From assembly GCA_948468465.1 (NCBI GenBank), contig CAOKJJ010000103.1:1-17220 (forward strand): 17,220 nucleotides of DNA, read 5' to 3'. Below are positions 16,593 to 17,220 of the stretch, one piece after another. The position numbers were made by a program, and so were the translations under genes. The notes beneath the pieces were generated by a model. That model saw nothing but the letters and a program-made list of their open reading frames with translations. It had not been told where the DNA came from and searched no databases. Each line of letters begins with the position of its first letter. Position 1 is the first letter of the stretch. The stretch is from an uncultured Eubacterium sp. (GTDB lineage Bacteria; Bacillota_A; Clostridia; Lachnospirales; Lachnospiraceae).

Positions 16593-17220
16593 ATGGCAGA
16601 TTTGCAAAAAATATTTCCGAGGACAGGGGATACACAGACTGTCTATTTAAAGAACGTAGTTACGAATCCCAATATTGAGATTGGCGATTATACGATGTAT
16701 AACGATTTTGTAAGTGACCCTGCGGAATTTGAGAGAAATAATGTACTGTACCATTATCCAATCAATCACGATAAGCTCAGGATTGGAAAATTCTGCTCGA
16801 TTGCTTGTGGGGCAAAATTTCTTTTCAATAGCGCAAACCATACGATGGCTTCTTTATCAACCTATCCGTTTCCATTGTTTTTTGAGGAATGGGGGCTTGA
16901 GAAAAAGAGTGTCGAGGAAGCTTGGGATAATAAGGGAGATATAAACATCGGAAATGATGTATGGATTGGATATGAAGCGGTTATTTTAGCAGGCGTGACG
17001 GTTGGGGACGGAGCAGTGATTGGAACCCGTGCGGTTGTCACGAAAGATGTGCCGCCCTATACCATTGTGGGCGGCGTCCCTGCAAAACCAATAAAAAGAC
17101 GCTTTTCTGATGATAGAATAGAACAGTTGCTTAAAATGAGATGGTGGGACTGGTCGGAAGAAAAGATTGCAGGGAACATAAAGGCGATACAGTCGGGATG
17201 TATGGAACAACTGAAAGGGG
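16593..17220 (+). CDS. Vat/CatB-type xenobiotic O-acetyltransferase (partial, runs off the window)
   Basis: 209 codons are present without a stop. A left-handed beta-helix (hexapeptide) enzyme that uses acetyl-CoA to O-acetylate hydroxylated drugs. Visible: NPNIEIGDYTMYND; LYHYPIN and DKLRIGKFCSIACGAKF; the active-site His83 in SANHTM, followed by STYPFPLF; hexapeptide turns INIGNDVWIG, VILAGVTVGDGAVIG; then VGGVPAKPIKRRFSD and the C-terminal helix MRWWDW. This pattern is closest to streptogramin A acetyltransferases (Vat), which are about 210-220 residues, so only the last few residues should be missing. The wider CatB-related group includes enzymes without a resistance role. AGGAGG (16579-16584) is 8 bases before ATG. 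Transcribed from its own probable promoter after a terminator. Confidence 0.85.
   Translation, partial: MADLQKIFPRTGDTQTVYLKNVVTNPNIEIGDYTMYNDFVSDPAEFERNNVLYHYPINHDKLRIGKFCSIACGAKFLFNSANHTMASLSTYPFPLFFEEWGLEKKSVEEAWDNKGDINIGNDVWIGYEAVILAGVTVGDGAVIGTRAVVTKDVPPYTIVGGVPAKPIKRRFSDDRIEQLLKMRWWDWSEEKIAGNIKAIQSGCMEQLKG

Overview
The window looks like chromosome from a low-to-medium-GC Clostridia bacterium, most likely a gut Lachnospiraceae. This is inferred from the gene families: an LTA-synthase-like membrane protein, a kinase paired with a small XRE regulator, an AAA-like/PD-(D/E)XK protein, Sel1 and WG repeat proteins, a CotJC-type manganese catalase, a CD3324-type regulator, strong AGGAGG ribosome sites and TTGACA/TATAAT promoters. 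No species can be named from the sequence alone.

Left part (1-10,936): a large LTA-synthase/sulfatase-fold membrane enzyme; an AAA-ATPase-like protein with a PD-(D/E)XK nuclease-type C-terminus; a divergent pair of XRE-type regulator (minus) and membrane-anchored Ser/Thr kinase (plus) that ends in a strong terminator; then an AT-rich two-gene operon of membrane-anchored repeat proteins (Sel1-like and WG repeats) behind a -10 box whose -35 position holds a perfect palindrome.

Middle part (10,937-15,240): the main discovery. A manganese catalase gene on the minus strand is split into two pieces that lie 3.88 kb apart. Both junctions carry the 8-bp sequence TCTGCTGC. Joining the pieces through one copy of it restores the conserved catalase reading frame across the glutamate that is a manganese ligand in the family. 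The intervening segment starts with a large serine recombinase whose stop codon is about 35 bp from the junction. It also holds a 46-aa ORF just upstream of the recombinase, a 6-phospho-beta-glucosidase (GH1) with its own promoter, and a small quinol-monooxygenase-like (ABM) protein. I read it as a compact, non-conjugative serine-recombinase element with metabolic cargo. The catalase has a second lesion: its first roughly 65 residues are absent and unrelated sequence begins at about 15,240.

Right part (15,240-17,220): a mosaic of remnants and resistance-like genes. It has the tail of an unrecognised ORF with a terminator, a strong promoter that now leads into decayed AbiEi and AbiEii pieces, and then a second strong promoter with a 276-nt leader. 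The leader encodes an 18-codon peptide with a good ribosome site, and its stop codon sits inside mutually exclusive hairpins, which is the architecture of ribosome-sensing attenuation. It precedes a CD3324-type HTH protein. After a terminator and a further promoter comes a Vat/CatB-type xenobiotic acetyltransferase that runs off the window.
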